From Terriglobales bacterium (lineage in GTDB: Bacteria > Acidobacteriota > Terriglobia > Bryobacterales > Bryobacteraceae), in NCBI GenBank assembly GCA_021372245.1, contig JAJFUV010000028.1, positions 61,585 to 125,584 on the forward strand: a DNA stretch of 64,000 nucleotides. Direction: 5' to 3'. The notes under the pieces were generated by a model. It saw only the letters and a program-made list of their open reading frames with translations. It was not told the DNA's origin and did not search any database. Made by a program: the position numbers and the translations under genes. Below are positions 14,959 through 23,525 of the stretch, piece after piece; the stretch's first letter is position 1, and each line of letters opens with the position of its first letter.

Positions 14959-15777
14959 ATGCGATACGGTCTGATAGCCGGCAACGGACGCTTCCCCATC
15001 CTGGCGCTGGAATCGGCGCGGGCGTTGGGCCACGAAGTGATTGTAATCGCCATCAAGGAAGAAGCCAGCGAGAAGGTGGAGCCGCTGGCCGCGCGCTGCT
15101 ACTGGCTCTCGCTGGGCCAACTGAGCCGCCTCATCGAAATCCTCAAGGACGAAGGCATCCACGAAGTGACCATGGCGGGCCAGGTCAAGCATGCGCAAAT
15201 CTTCTCGTCGATCCGCCCGGATTGGCGGCTGATGAAGCTGCTTGCCTCGCTGGCGCGGAAGAATACGGACTCGCTTATCGGCGCGATCGTGAAGGTGCTG
15301 GCCGACGAAGGCATTTCGGTCATGGATTCGACGGCGCTGCTCAGGCCGCTGCTGGCTGGTGAGGGCGTGCTGGCAAAACGCAAACCGTCGAGCGACGAGC
15401 TTGCCGATATCGAATACGGCCGCAAGATCGCCAACGCTTTGGCCGGCTTCGACATCGGGCAGAGCATAGTCGTGGCGGACCATGCCTGCGTGGCGCTGGA
15501 GGCCATGGAAGGCACGGACGCCACGCTGCGGCGCGCGGCCTCGCTCGCCAACGGCAAGCCCCTGCGGCTCATCAAAGTGTCGCGGCGAAGGCGGCACATG
15601 TTGTTCGACGTCCCGGTGGTGGGCCCGGCGACCATCGACGTCATGAAGGAAACCGGCGCCACCGTGGTGGCCGTGGACGCGGGCCGCACCCTCATGCTGG
15701 ACCGCGAAGAGATGCTCGAAAAAGCGTGTGAAGCCCAGGTGGCCGTAGTGGGCTACGCTCCAGAGGAGGCGAATTGA
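14959..15777 (+). CDS. lpxI: UDP-2,3-diacylglucosamine pyrophosphatase LpxI
   Basis: A 272-residue protein of the former DUF1009 family, which hydrolyses UDP-2,3-diacylglucosamine to lipid X, replacing LpxH in many non-gamma-proteobacteria. The N-terminal domain begins RYGLIAGNGRFPILALESAR and carries MAGQVKHAQIF; the C-terminal domain contains GQSIVVADHACVALEAMEGTDATLRRA and VDVPVVGPATID-type sequence. Its last four bases overlap the start of the Gfo/Idh gene, indicating translational coupling. Confidence 0.95.
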   Translation: MRYGLIAGNGRFPILALESARALGHEVIVIAIKEEASEKVEPLAARCYWLSLGQLSRLIEILKDEGIHEVTMAGQVKHAQIFSSIRPDWRLMKLLASLARKNTDSLIGAIVKVLADEGISVMDSTALLRPLLAGEGVLAKRKPSSDELADIEYGRKIANALAGFDIGQSIVVADHACVALEAMEGTDATLRRAASLANGKPLRLIKVSRRRRHMLFDVPVVGPATIDVMKETGATVVAVDAGRTLMLDREEMLEKACEAQVAVVGYAPEEAN

Positions 15778-16745
15778 GCAAGATACGGATGGCTGTAGTG
15801 GGCGCCGGGCAGTTCGGGCGCCGGCACATGCGCGTGATACGCGAGTGCGAGCGCGCCGAGCTTGTCGCCGCCGTGGATACCAACGAGGCGAACGCCGAAC
15901 AGGCCGCGGCGGAATTCGGATGCAGCCACGCGACGAGCGTCGCGGAGCTTGCCGGCAAGATCGACGCCGCCATCGTGGCTGTGCCCACCACCGCGCACGC
16001 CGAGGTGGGCTGCGCGCTAATGGAAGCCGGCGTCGACGTGCTGGTCGAAAAGCCCATCGCGCCGGACCTGGCTTCCGCGCAGCGGCTCGTCGATGCGGCG
16101 GCCAAACATGGGCGCATCCTTCAGGCCGGCCACCTGGAACGATTCAATCCGGCCATCACGGCGCTGGCCGCGATCAGCAAGCTGCCGTTGTTCTTCGAAA
16201 TACACCGCCTGAGCGTGTTCACGCCGCGAAGCCTCGACGTGGACGTCGTTCTCGACCTGATGATCCACGACCTGGACATCGTCCTGGCCCTGGTGGGACA
16301 GGCACCCACGGAGATACAGGCTGCGGGCATTTCGATCCTTTCGCGCAAGGTGGACATCGCCAACGTCCGGCTAGCCTTCGCGAACGGCTGCATCGCCAAT
16401 CTCACAGCCAGCCGCGTCTCCACCGAGCGCGTGCGCAAGCTGCGACTCTTCCAGCCGCGCGAGTACATTTCGGTGGACTATACGCGGCAGGAAATCCACG
16501 TGCTGAAAGTGGGCGAAGACCACCAGATCCATTTCCAGCCGCTCACGGTGGAGACGAAAGAACCGCTGCGGCTGGAGCTGGAGAGCTTTTTCGACTCGGT
16601 GGAAACCCGCACGCGGCCTCGCGTGGCGGGCGAGGACGCCATGCGGGCCCTGGAAGTCGCGCTCGGCATTCTTGGTAAAATTGAAGAGCACACCCGGCTG
16701 GTCGCGCAAACCGTTGCAGCGTATCGCGCCTCCCATGGCGCTTAG
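15774..16745 (+). CDS. Gfo/Idh/MocA-family oxidoreductase in the lipid A operon
   Basis: A 323-residue NAD(P)-dependent oxidoreductase. The Rossmann motif VVGAGQFGRRHMR lies at the N-terminus, and the family's LVEKPIAPD is near residue 90. The TTG start is preferred because AGGAGG (15764-15769) sits 4 nt upstream and the start overlaps the lpxI stop; the ATG at 15789 is too far from that site. Being coupled to lpxI, it may act on a nucleotide sugar for lipid A. GnnA of Acidithiobacillus, which oxidises UDP-GlcNAc at C3 for diamino lipid A, belongs to this family, but no GnnB-like aminotransferase is seen here. The lipid A role is inference. Confidence 0.85.
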   Translation: MSKIRMAVVGAGQFGRRHMRVIRECERAELVAAVDTNEANAEQAAAEFGCSHATSVAELAGKIDAAIVAVPTTAHAEVGCALMEAGVDVLVEKPIAPDLASAQRLVDAAAKHGRILQAGHLERFNPAITALAAISKLPLFFEIHRLSVFTPRSLDVDVVLDLMIHDLDIVLALVGQAPTEIQAAGISILSRKVDIANVRLAFANGCIANLTASRVSTERVRKLRLFQPREYISVDYTRQEIHVLKVGEDHQIHFQPLTVETKEPLRLELESFFDSVETRTRPRVAGEDAMRALEVALGILGKIEEHTRLVAQTVAAYRASHGA

Positions 16746-16796
16746 CCCGCGCCGGGCAACCTTCGCACTCCGCCGAGCGTCCTGACTAGATGGCCC

Positions 16797-17846
16797 ATGA
16801 ATACGCCCGTCCAGACCGAGCAGGCTGAGACCACGGCGCCACGACTGTTGTTTCAGTACGAGAAGCCGCGGGATCGGTCCAGCATCTTGCGCGCCGGAGT
16901 GGGCTCCATTGGCCTGCATGTTCTCGTCCTGGCGGGCCTCACCTTGCTGCCGGCAGGATCGGCTCTCCACCACCTTCCAGCCCGGGAATTGGCGCAACGA
17001 ATCACCCCTCTGATCGCGCCTCCAAGCGAACTTACGCAGACCGCGAAGAACCGGGGTCCCATCAGCAAGGAGCTCGATTTGCCGGGCTTGTTGCCACGGC
17101 CGTGCATCACGCTGCCCCCGGGGATAGTCTCGACCACTCGTCCGGCCGCCTCCGTGCCCGGTCTCATTGCGCCGCCCTCGCTGCCGGAGCCGCCCAGGAT
17201 GGAGACCGGGGCGCAGTTGCCGCAGGGGCCGCCCTTGGGCTCGCCCAATATGCCGATGCCGCAGATCCAGCCCGTTGAGAAACCGAAGTTGGCTTTCGAA
17301 AAGCCGGGTGCCACCACCGGAGTGCGGCAGGCCCCGTCGGGCAGCCTGGCGCGCACACCCGCCTTAGCCGTCCCCAATCAGTCCGTACAAGAGGCGGGGC
17401 GGGCCACAGCCAGGGGGCGGGGCGCCGGCGGGTTGACGATCGGTGACATCGGAGAAGGCATGGGCGGTTTGGGTGACGGACTGAATCTGCCGCCTTCGCC
17501 AGGCCGCAACGCAAGTTCACTCGAACTGCTCAGCGATCCGATGGGTATCGACCTGCGGCCGTACCTGGTGCGCGTGCTCTCCGCCGTGCGTCACAACTGG
17601 ATGGCGGTGATACCGGAGAGCGTACGCTACGGGCGGCGAGGTAGAGTGGTGATCCAATTCGCCATCGCCAAGGACGGCGGCGTGCCCAAGCTCGTGATCG
17701 TGATGCCGTCGGGAACGGACGCGCTGGACCGCGCCGCGGTGGCAGGCATCAGCGCCTCCAACCCATTCCCGCCGCTGCCTGCCGAATACCGCGGCAACCA
17801 GCTTCGCCTGCAGCTCAATTTCAGTTACAACCTGCGCGGCCAATGA
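16797..17846 (+). CDS. TonB C-terminal-domain energy-transducer-like protein
   Basis: A 349-residue protein with a cytoplasmic N-terminus, one membrane segment (residues ~35-58: GVGSIGLHVLVLAGLTLLPAG), a long Pro-rich periplasmic linker (residues ~70-230) and a TonB_C domain at the end (HNWMAVIPESVRYGRRGRVVIQFAIAKDGGVPKLVIV...NPFPPLPAEYRG). This is TonB architecture: it couples inner-membrane energy to an outer-membrane receptor. No ExbB/ExbD or receptor lies nearby. It follows the lipid A operon by ~50 bp and may be part of the same unit. Confidence 0.85.
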   Translation: MNTPVQTEQAETTAPRLLFQYEKPRDRSSILRAGVGSIGLHVLVLAGLTLLPAGSALHHLPARELAQRITPLIAPPSELTQTAKNRGPISKELDLPGLLPRPCITLPPGIVSTTRPAASVPGLIAPPSLPEPPRMETGAQLPQGPPLGSPNMPMPQIQPVEKPKLAFEKPGATTGVRQAPSGSLARTPALAVPNQSVQEAGRATARGRGAGGLTIGDIGEGMGGLGDGLNLPPSPGRNASSLELLSDPMGIDLRPYLVRVLSAVRHNWMAVIPESVRYGRRGRVVIQFAIAKDGGVPKLVIVMPSGTDALDRAAVAGISASNPFPPLPAEYRGNQLRLQLNFSYNLRGQ

Positions 17847-17885
17847 GTGCCTGGCCCGCCCGCCGTGCGACAATGAAGTTTTCCG

Positions 17886-18041
17886 ATGCCGATCCGCTTC
17901 TATGCCGCCATGTCCTCGTACGCGATCCTCGCGCTTGCGGCCGGTTTCACGCTTGAAGGCCAGTTTCGAATCGCGGTCTGGATCCTGCTAGCGGCTTTCG
18001 GCCTCAAGACGTACCTGGCAGTGCTGAAGCAGCGGCCCTAG
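17886..18041 (+). CDS. small two-segment membrane protein
   Basis: A 51-codon gene: MPIRFYAAMSSYAILALAAG, then a short polar turn, then a second hydrophobic stretch (IAVWILLAAFGLKTYLAVL) ending KQRP and TAG. Two transmembrane helices with a positively charged C-terminus are predicted. It starts 39 bp after the TonB-like gene on the same strand. Function is unknown; coding status rests on the clean hydrophobic pattern and GC-rich third positions. Confidence 0.55.
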   Translation: MPIRFYAAMSSYAILALAAGFTLEGQFRIAVWILLAAFGLKTYLAVLKQRP

Positions 18042-18452
18042 CCCCGGGTAGTAAGGTTATTTTCCTGCGGCTATTCCTCTCAAGGTTCCTCCATAACAGC
18101 CGATTAGTACTCAGCGAACGACGAGCAGGGTTGGACCGAGTTTCATTCTGAAACATCCGTCGCAACCTAGAACTAGACCGGGCGAGAGTACTGTTCCGAA
18201 GTGAGACTCATCCGGACGCGCTCAAGGAATGCCCGGATGCCTCGCTACCATCACCCAGAGCAATTAACTCTTTTAGATACTTTAGATAGCCCCTCACGAG
18301 ACGATTCCAGACTCGATTCTCCTACACCCCAAATGGGTGTAGCCGGCACCCGCGCGCAACGTGGCGCGGCGCGTGCACTTCCCAGTACGCCGGCCGGGAA
18401 GGCCCGGCGACGTCCGGTAGCCGGACGAAACGGGAAGGGAGAACGAGATCCG
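18042..18452 (+). other. 411-bp non-coding leader with several hairpins upstream of a sigma factor
   Basis: The region before the FliA-type sigma factor contains a nested structure: AGTACTC (18106-18112) pairs with GAGTACT (18186-18192), enclosing GGTTG/CAACC (18129-18133/18163-18167) and GTTTCA/TGAAAC (18140-18145/18149-18154). Further on are CTACACCC/GGGTGTAG (18322-18329/18335-18342) and CGTCCGG/CCGGACG (18411-18417/18421-18427). A direct repeat TTTAGATA occurs at 18272 and 18281. The frame of the sigma factor is open back to 18201 but that part is not sigma-like. I read it as a structured mRNA leader; no known riboswitch consensus fits. Confidence 0.5.
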
Positions 18453-19208
18453 ATGCCAACAACCGCAGCCGCCCAAAAGACCAAGGGCTCAACGGCCAAG
18501 AGGGACCGCGTGGTAATGGAACACCTGCCGCTGGTGAAGGCCATCGCCGTGCGGGTGCACGAGAACCTGCCTGTCCACGTCGATCTGGACGATCTGGTGC
18601 ACGCGGGCATCCTGGGTCTGTTCGACGCCGCCACCAAGTACAATCCGGACAAGCAGGTGGCGTTTTCGAGTTACGCGAAGCACCGCATCAAGGGTGCTAT
18701 CCTCGACAGTCTGCGGCAGCTCGACTGGGCCTCGCGCGACCTGCGCCGCCGCCACAAGCAGGTGGAGGCCGCCACGCGCGATCTCGCCGCATCGCTGCAG
18801 CGCACGCCTACCGAGACCGAAATCGCCGCCAAGATGGGCGTCGAGGTGGAGCGCTGGCGGCAAATGGCGCTCGACCTCCGCAACGTGGGCCTGGTATCGG
18901 CCTCCACGCGCGCAGCCGAGCAGGAGGATCTGCCCGCGCCCGATTTTCCCAGCAAACCCGAAACGCAGCCCGACAACATGTGCGCGCGGCGTCAGTTGCG
19001 TGAGCTTCTCCAGGGAGCCATGACGCGGCTGCCGGAGCGGTACCAGAAGGTAGTGGTGCTGTACTACACCAACGAGATGACCATGAAGGAAATCGGAGGC
19101 GTCATGGGCATCAACGAAAGCCGCGTGTCGCAGATCCACAAAGCGGCCCTGGAGAAGATGGCCACGGCGCTCGAAGAAGCTGGGATAGACTCGATTCGGG
19201 CCTTCTAG
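18453..19208 (+). CDS. FliA/WhiG-family RNA polymerase sigma factor
   Basis: A 251-residue group-3 sigma-70 factor. Region 2 reads HLPLVKAIAVRVHENLPVHVDLDDLVHAGILGLFDAATKYNP...VAFSSYAKHRIKGAILDSLRQLDWASRDLRR. Region 3 includes LAASLQRTPTETEIAAKMGVEVERWRQM. Region 4 ends YQKVVVLYYTNEMTMKEIGGVMGINESRVSQIHKAALEKM. Such factors direct flagellar, sporulation or general-stress regulons; no flagellar genes are in the window. ATG 18453 is preceded by GGGAAGGGAG and gives the usual family length; an in-frame GTG at 18201 would add 84 low-complexity residues. A long structured leader lies upstream. Confidence 0.92.
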   Translation: MPTTAAAQKTKGSTAKRDRVVMEHLPLVKAIAVRVHENLPVHVDLDDLVHAGILGLFDAATKYNPDKQVAFSSYAKHRIKGAILDSLRQLDWASRDLRRRHKQVEAATRDLAASLQRTPTETEIAAKMGVEVERWRQMALDLRNVGLVSASTRAAEQEDLPAPDFPSKPETQPDNMCARRQLRELLQGAMTRLPERYQKVVVLYYTNEMTMKEIGGVMGINESRVSQIHKAALEKMATALEEAGIDSIRAF

Positions 19209-19216
19209 CAGGTAAG

Positions 19217-20266
19217 CTAGCCGCGAGCCACGCGGGTGCGCGCCACGGTCTTTGCGGTAGGCTTCGGAGCGGGAATACTCACAGGGTGGTAACGGAACCA
19301 ACTGGCGATGTAGCGGTCGTCCGCCTTGCGTCGCTTCATGATCTCCTCGCGCTTGTCGAGCACGCGGCGCCAATTGCGGGCCAGGTACCAGAACGCCTTC
19401 AAGGAGCTGTGCTCCCAAGCCAGGCAGTAAATCACCACCAGCAAGTCCCGCAGCGTGATGGAAAACCAGTTGCGGCGGTAAAGATCCGGTGTGATGTTCT
19501 TCATGCGCATCAGGAAGCGGTTCTTCACCGAGTGCATGTTGATGACAGCCGGCAGGGCGCGGCGGTTTCCGGGCAGGGCGCTGCGAACGTGGTAGCCACG
19601 CGCCATCGGCGTGTAGACGCACTTCCAGCCGAATAGCTGCGCTCGCCACGCAACGTCCGCATCCTCGCGGTACACAAAGAAATCCGTATCGAAGAACTCG
19701 CCGTCTATGGAAACGTCCTCGATCATTTCACGCCGGTACAGGGCGGCCGCGGCCGAGGCCCCGAAAACGTACTCGTGTTTGAGGAAATGGCCGTTATCCA
19801 CTTCCTGGCTGCCACGGTCCAGGTGGCGGAGCATGGGCGTGAAGTAGATGCCGGTGGAATCGACCAGCGGCTTATCGGGGAGGTCGAAAGTGGCCGTCAT
19901 GGTCAACAGCTTGCCGCAGACGGTGCCAACCTTGGGACTGATGCTGCCGGCTTCGACCAGCGCCTGAATGAATCCGGGGAGCAGCAGCAAATCCGGATTC
20001 AGCGCCAAAACCCAGTCGCCGCTGGACATGCGAATCGCCTGGTTTTGGGCGGCGGCGAACCCGAAGTTCTCGTTGTTGTAGATGATCTGGCAGCGGTCCT
20101 CGAACTGCTCGAGGATGTCCGAGGTTCCGTCGGTGGAAGCGTTGTCGACTACGATGATCTCTTTGGCGGGATACTTCTGGGCGAGCACGCTTTCAAGGCA
20201 GCGCTTGATGAACCGCCCGCTGTTGTAGGTGACGATGGTGACCGAGACGAGTTCGTTAGCTGCCAT
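19217..20266 (-). CDS. family 2 glycosyltransferase
   Basis: A 349-residue GT-A-fold glycosyltransferase. The N-terminal nucleotide-binding strand is VSVTIVTYNSGRFIKRCLESVLAQ, with IIVVDNASTDGT, the DxD-equivalent in WVLALNPDLLLLPGF, and the acceptor-side FDTDFFVYREDADVAWRAQLFGW (residues ~195-215). No membrane anchor is obvious. It is the last of four GT2 genes on the minus strand (22985 to 19217), which together probably build a surface glycan such as O-antigen or exopolysaccharide. Donor and acceptor cannot be told from sequence. Confidence 0.9.
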   Translation of the reverse strand: MAANELVSVTIVTYNSGRFIKRCLESVLAQKYPAKEIIVVDNASTDGTSDILEQFEDRCQIIYNNENFGFAAAQNQAIRMSSGDWVLALNPDLLLLPGFIQALVEAGSISPKVGTVCGKLLTMTATFDLPDKPLVDSTGIYFTPMLRHLDRGSQEVDNGHFLKHEYVFGASAAAALYRREMIEDVSIDGEFFDTDFFVYREDADVAWRAQLFGWKCVYTPMARGYHVRSALPGNRRALPAVINMHSVKNRFLMRMKNITPDLYRRNWFSITLRDLLVVIYCLAWEHSSLKAFWYLARNWRRVLDKREEIMKRRKADDRYIASWFRYHPVSIPAPKPTAKTVARTRVARG

Positions 20267-20304
20267 TCACAAACACTCGCACACAGGAGTTTGGTTCCAC
20301 CCAC

Positions 20305-21252
20305 TCACAGCGCCGGAACCGGTTCTCCATTCTTGCGGCTCTCCGCGCCTGCTAAAACGCGCCGAACCGACAACTTCAACAAGTTGCCACAAACCGATAC
20401 CGGCCGCAGGCTCCGCTCCGCCAGCATCCCCGCTACTGTACGCGGAATGACACTCAGAGCCGTCGCGGCGCCTACCCCGCGGGTGGCCGTCCCCGAAAGG
20501 TGCTTCGCCGCATACCTCAGTAAGTTAGCATACCAATAAATCTGCCGTTGTTCCCACCCCAGGAGTTTCGCCGAATAACCGCCGCGGTGTCTGGCGACGG
20601 CATCCGGCACATAAAAAAGCCTGTATCCGTGGGCCCGGGCGCGTTTTGCGTAGTCCACATCCTCGAACCAGAGCGGATAGAATTCTTCGGCGAATCCCCC
20701 CAAAGACGCCCAAACATCGCGGCGAAGCATGAGAAGAGCGCCGGCCGGCTGATCCACGTCCGCCGCCCGCTCGGGATCGAAATCCAGATGGCGATAGCGG
20801 CGATTCACGGGATTCCCCGGCAGGAACCGGTTCAATCCGAGTACCTCGAAAGCGAGCGTCCACCCCGTGGGGAAGCGCCTGACCAGGAAACCGTTCTGCG
20901 GCGCCCCGTTCCCATCGAGCAACTTTCCGCCCGCCGCCGCCACTTTGGGATCGCGGCAGGCCGCCACCAATCCGTCCAGCGGAGTTTCGAGCACGGCGTC
21001 CGGATTCAGCAGCAAGACGAACGGGCAATCGAGAGAGCGTATGCCCTGGTTGGCCGCAGCCGCAAAGCCCCGGTTCTCGCCGTTGGCAATCAGGCGGACC
21101 GAGGGCCGGGCGCGCACCACGTCGCCGGTCGAGTCCGTGGAGGCGTTGTCCACAACCACCACATCGCTCGAAAAACGCAGAGCGGCGTCCAAACAGGCGC
21201 CGATTACGGCTTCTGCGTTCCAGGCGACGATGACGATTCCCGTTTCGCTCAT
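20305..21252 (-). CDS. family 2 glycosyltransferase
   Basis: A 315-residue GT2 protein starting MSETGIVIVAWNAEAVIGACLDAAL, with VVVVDNASTDST and CPFVLLLNPDAVLETP as nucleotide-sugar and metal motifs and FYPLWFEDVDYAKRARAHGYR as the acceptor-side signature typical of rhamnosyltransferase-like enzymes. ATG 21252 was chosen because it overlaps the stop of the upstream glycosyltransferase (ATGA); an alternative ten codons earlier exists. Gene order and coupling indicate one operon for surface glycan assembly. Confidence 0.9.
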   Translation of the reverse strand: MSETGIVIVAWNAEAVIGACLDAALRFSSDVVVVDNASTDSTGDVVRARPSVRLIANGENRGFAAAANQGIRSLDCPFVLLLNPDAVLETPLDGLVAACRDPKVAAAGGKLLDGNGAPQNGFLVRRFPTGWTLAFEVLGLNRFLPGNPVNRRYRHLDFDPERAADVDQPAGALLMLRRDVWASLGGFAEEFYPLWFEDVDYAKRARAHGYRLFYVPDAVARHRGGYSAKLLGWEQRQIYWYANLLRYAAKHLSGTATRGVGAATALSVIPRTVAGMLAERSLRPVSVCGNLLKLSVRRVLAGAESRKNGEPVPAL

Positions 21253-22229
21253 GTCAACGCGAAGTACATCCTCCAATACCAATCCTGCCCAACGGCCTTC
21301 TGCAGTTCCCGAATCTCGCCTTCGCTGGCCCGCAAAACTTCATCGATCCGCGGATGATCCTCGCCGCCGCGTACCGCCGCGGATAAGCGAAGACCTTCGC
21401 GTTTACCGGCGAGCCAGGCGCGCGCGGTACGGTGCCGCAGCGCCACCAAGCCCCACAACAACTGTCCGGCGATGGCGGGCCAACCGTACCGGCGCAGCCA
21501 GTTCCGCGGATAGTGCTTGGCGGCCAATAAAACCTGGTTCCGCGAGATCAGCCTCACCTTTTCCGGATGCCATGCGCCGAGCGTCGCGCTGCCGCGGTGG
21601 CTGGCGACGGCCGAAGGCTCATAGACGCCCTGGAACCCGCTCAACGCGCACCGCAGCCCGAACTCCACGTCTTCGAGATAGGATTCGAAGCGCTCGTCCA
21701 GTCCTCCGGTCAATTCAAACAGTTCGCGGCGCACCAACGTGGCGGTCAACGGCGCGAAACGGATCTTCCGTCGCCGGTTCCAAACCGGACCGTCGGCCCT
21801 GGCTTCGCCGCACCGCCAGGCGCAACCGCTGCGCGCCACTGCGTCAAAACTGCCATCCAGCAGGTCCGGACACTCGGCCTTCACCAGCTTGCCGGCCGCG
21901 AACCACGCATCCGGTTCCGACGCCGCGTCCAGCAGCTTCTCGATCCAGCGAGGCTCCGGTTCGACGTCGTTGTTCAGCACCGCCACCCAATCCGTGCGGC
22001 ATAAGGCTACCCCGTGGTTGACGGCGGCGGCAAAGCCGCGGTTTCGCTCCATGCGGACCACCCGCGCACCGGCGCGTTGGGCTATTTCGATGGAGGCGTC
22101 GGTGCTGGCGTTGTCAACCACCAGCACTTCCGACAGCGAAACGGTCTGCGCCGCAAGCGAACGGAGCACTGCGGCAAGAAGGTCCTGCCGGTTCCAGTTC
22201 GGAATGATTGCGGTCACCGCTGTCGACAC
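21249..22229 (-). CDS. family 2 glycosyltransferase
   Basis: A 326-residue GT2 enzyme beginning with a GTG codon. Motifs: TAIIPNWNRQDLLAAVLRSLAAQ, VLVVDNASTDAS, WVAVLNNDVEPEPRWI and FESYLEDVEFGLRCALSGFQG. After the catalytic domain a basic, partly hydrophobic tail (residues ~245-300) may associate with the membrane. Overlaps the next glycosyltransferase by four bases. Related in sequence to it (shared DNASTD and DVEF/DVDY signatures), so the two may have arisen by duplication. Confidence 0.9.
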   Translation of the reverse strand: MSTAVTAIIPNWNRQDLLAAVLRSLAAQTVSLSEVLVVDNASTDASIEIAQRAGARVVRMERNRGFAAAVNHGVALCRTDWVAVLNNDVEPEPRWIEKLLDAASEPDAWFAAGKLVKAECPDLLDGSFDAVARSGCAWRCGEARADGPVWNRRRKIRFAPLTATLVRRELFELTGGLDERFESYLEDVEFGLRCALSGFQGVYEPSAVASHRGSATLGAWHPEKVRLISRNQVLLAAKHYPRNWLRRYGWPAIAGQLLWGLVALRHRTARAWLAGKREGLRLSAAVRGGEDHPRIDEVLRASEGEIRELQKAVGQDWYWRMYFALT

Positions 22230-22301
22230 AGAGTCAATCCTTATGCGTGAATGGACGGGGAATACGGAACCGCAGGCGGGTACGTAAATTTGATCTTATC
22301 A

Positions 22302-22985
22302 CTACCGGCGCTTGCGAGCAAAACGTTTTCTGGCCAGGAAGAACAAATTGTGGAAGCCGTCGCGCCAGGGATTGAGCTTGATTTCGCCCAAACGCGACGA
22401 ATACTGGATGGAGATCTCCCGGAAGCGCACACGCGGATTCTTGAGCGCCTCGATTTTGATCTCTTCGCTGAAAGCCATGCCATCGCTGGTGAGATCCATC
22501 CTGTCCAGGATGGAACGGCGGACCACCCACATGCCGGACTGCGAGTCGCGCACCCAGCGCAGGTAGAGGATCGACATCGCCAGGGACAGCACCAGGTTGC
22601 CAAACTTGTGCTTGAAGCTCATGGCTTGGCGGTCCCGGACGGGGAAGCGCGACGCGTTCAGGAAGTCGGCCTCCAGGTGCAGGAAGGCTTCGAGCAGGTA
22701 GGAGATGGCATCCACCGGATAACTGTGGTCGCCGTCCAGCGTGATGACGACATCGCCGGTAGCCTGGGCAAAGCCTCGCTTATAGGCCCGCCCGTAGCCC
22801 CGCACTTCCTCCCGGATCACTTTGGCTCCCAGGCTCACGGCCACCTTCGAAGTGTTATCCGTGGAGCCGTTGTCGACGACAATTACCTCGTCGATGAAAG
22901 CCGGCATGAGGCGCAGAACCCGCTCGATGCCTTGCTCTTCGTTCAGGCACGGAATGATGACGGTGATCTTGAGGCCCTTATACAT
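22302..22985 (-). CDS. DPM1-like polyprenyl-phosphate glycosyltransferase
   Basis: A 227-residue family 2 glycosyltransferase of the dolichol-phosphate-mannose-synthase type. Motifs: KITVIIPCLNEEQGIERVLRLMP, EVIVVDNGSTDNTS, DVVITLDGDHSYPVDAI (the DxD site) and FRDSQSGMWVVRR-type sequence followed by SEEIKIEALKNPRVRFREISIQY. It lacks C-terminal membrane helices but ends in a basic tail. Such enzymes load a sugar onto undecaprenyl phosphate or act in lipid-linked glycan synthesis. It heads the four-gene GT2 run and lies divergent from the gene at 23006. Confidence 0.9.
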   Translation of the reverse strand: MYKGLKITVIIPCLNEEQGIERVLRLMPAFIDEVIVVDNGSTDNTSKVAVSLGAKVIREEVRGYGRAYKRGFAQATGDVVITLDGDHSYPVDAISYLLEAFLHLEADFLNASRFPVRDRQAMSFKHKFGNLVLSLAMSILYLRWVRDSQSGMWVVRRSILDRMDLTSDGMAFSEEIKIEALKNPRVRFREISIQYSSRLGEIKLNPWRDGFHNLFFLARKRFARKRR

Positions 22986-23005
22986 GCAGTATGATGGTGG
23001 GTGTC

Positions 23006-23509
23006 ATGAAGTGGATCGCCTTATTATTATGCAGCTTCCCGGCATTGGCGGGCTTGACGGACGTTAAGTCGGTCTATCTACTGCCCATGACGCACGGGAT
23101 GGATCAATACCTGGCGAACCATTTGGTCAAGGCCGGCGTTTACCAGGTAGTGACGGATCCCAAACGCGCGGACGCGGTGTTCACCGACCGCTTGGGCGAG
23201 GCGCTGGAGACCCAACTGAAGGAATTCTATCCGGAGCCGAAGCCCGAGGAAGCAAAGAAGGCCGAGGCGACGGATTCAGATTCGGGTCCAGCTTCAAAGG
23301 ACATCGCCGCGTACGCGGGAGCGCCGACCCGGGCCAGTTCCTTCAGCGCAAGCAAAGGAAACCTGTTCCTCGTCGACGTGAAGTCGCGCGCCGTGCTTTG
23401 GTCCATTCACGCGCGCTCCAAGCACAACACACCTGACCAACTCGACAAGACCGCAGGACACGTGGTGAAGGCCTTGAACGAAGCGCTTCACCCGAAACCC
23501 AAGAAATAA
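23006..23509 (+). CDS. secreted protein of unknown function
   Basis: A 167-residue protein with a signal peptide (MKWIALLLCSFPALAG). The first part carries VKSVYLLPMTHGMDQYLANHLVKAGVYQVVTDPKRADAVFTDRLGEAL, reminiscent of periplasmic or outer-membrane proteins that carry a nucleotide-like Rossmann half. A charged low-complexity stretch (residues ~85-105) precedes a C-terminal beta/alpha part (NLFLVDVKSRAVLWSIHARSKHNTPDQLDKTAGHVVKALNEAL). ATG 23006 has GGTGGG 5-6 nt upstream; an ATG five codons earlier lacks a good site. Function not recognised. Confidence 0.65.
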   Translation: MKWIALLLCSFPALAGLTDVKSVYLLPMTHGMDQYLANHLVKAGVYQVVTDPKRADAVFTDRLGEALETQLKEFYPEPKPEEAKKAEATDSDSGPASKDIAAYAGAPTRASSFSASKGNLFLVDVKSRAVLWSIHARSKHNTPDQLDKTAGHVVKALNEALHPKPKK

Positions 23510-23525
23510 GCTCGCCGCGGCTGGA

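Noticed and set aside
13888..15597. Long minus-strand frame opposite fabZ, lpxA and lpxI
   Set aside because: Runs against three well-identified genes and its His/Arg/Ala-rich sequence is typical of a GC-rich shadow.
18042..18452. c-di-GMP (GEMM) riboswitch before the sigma factor
   Set aside because: Some fragments look similar (GCAGGG, CCGGTAGCCGG) but the conserved aptamer core and receptor spacing are absent.
18201..18452. N-terminal extension of the FliA-type sigma factor from a GTG at 18201
   Set aside because: The extra 84 residues are low complexity, unlike the family, and cover strong hairpins; 18453 gives normal length.
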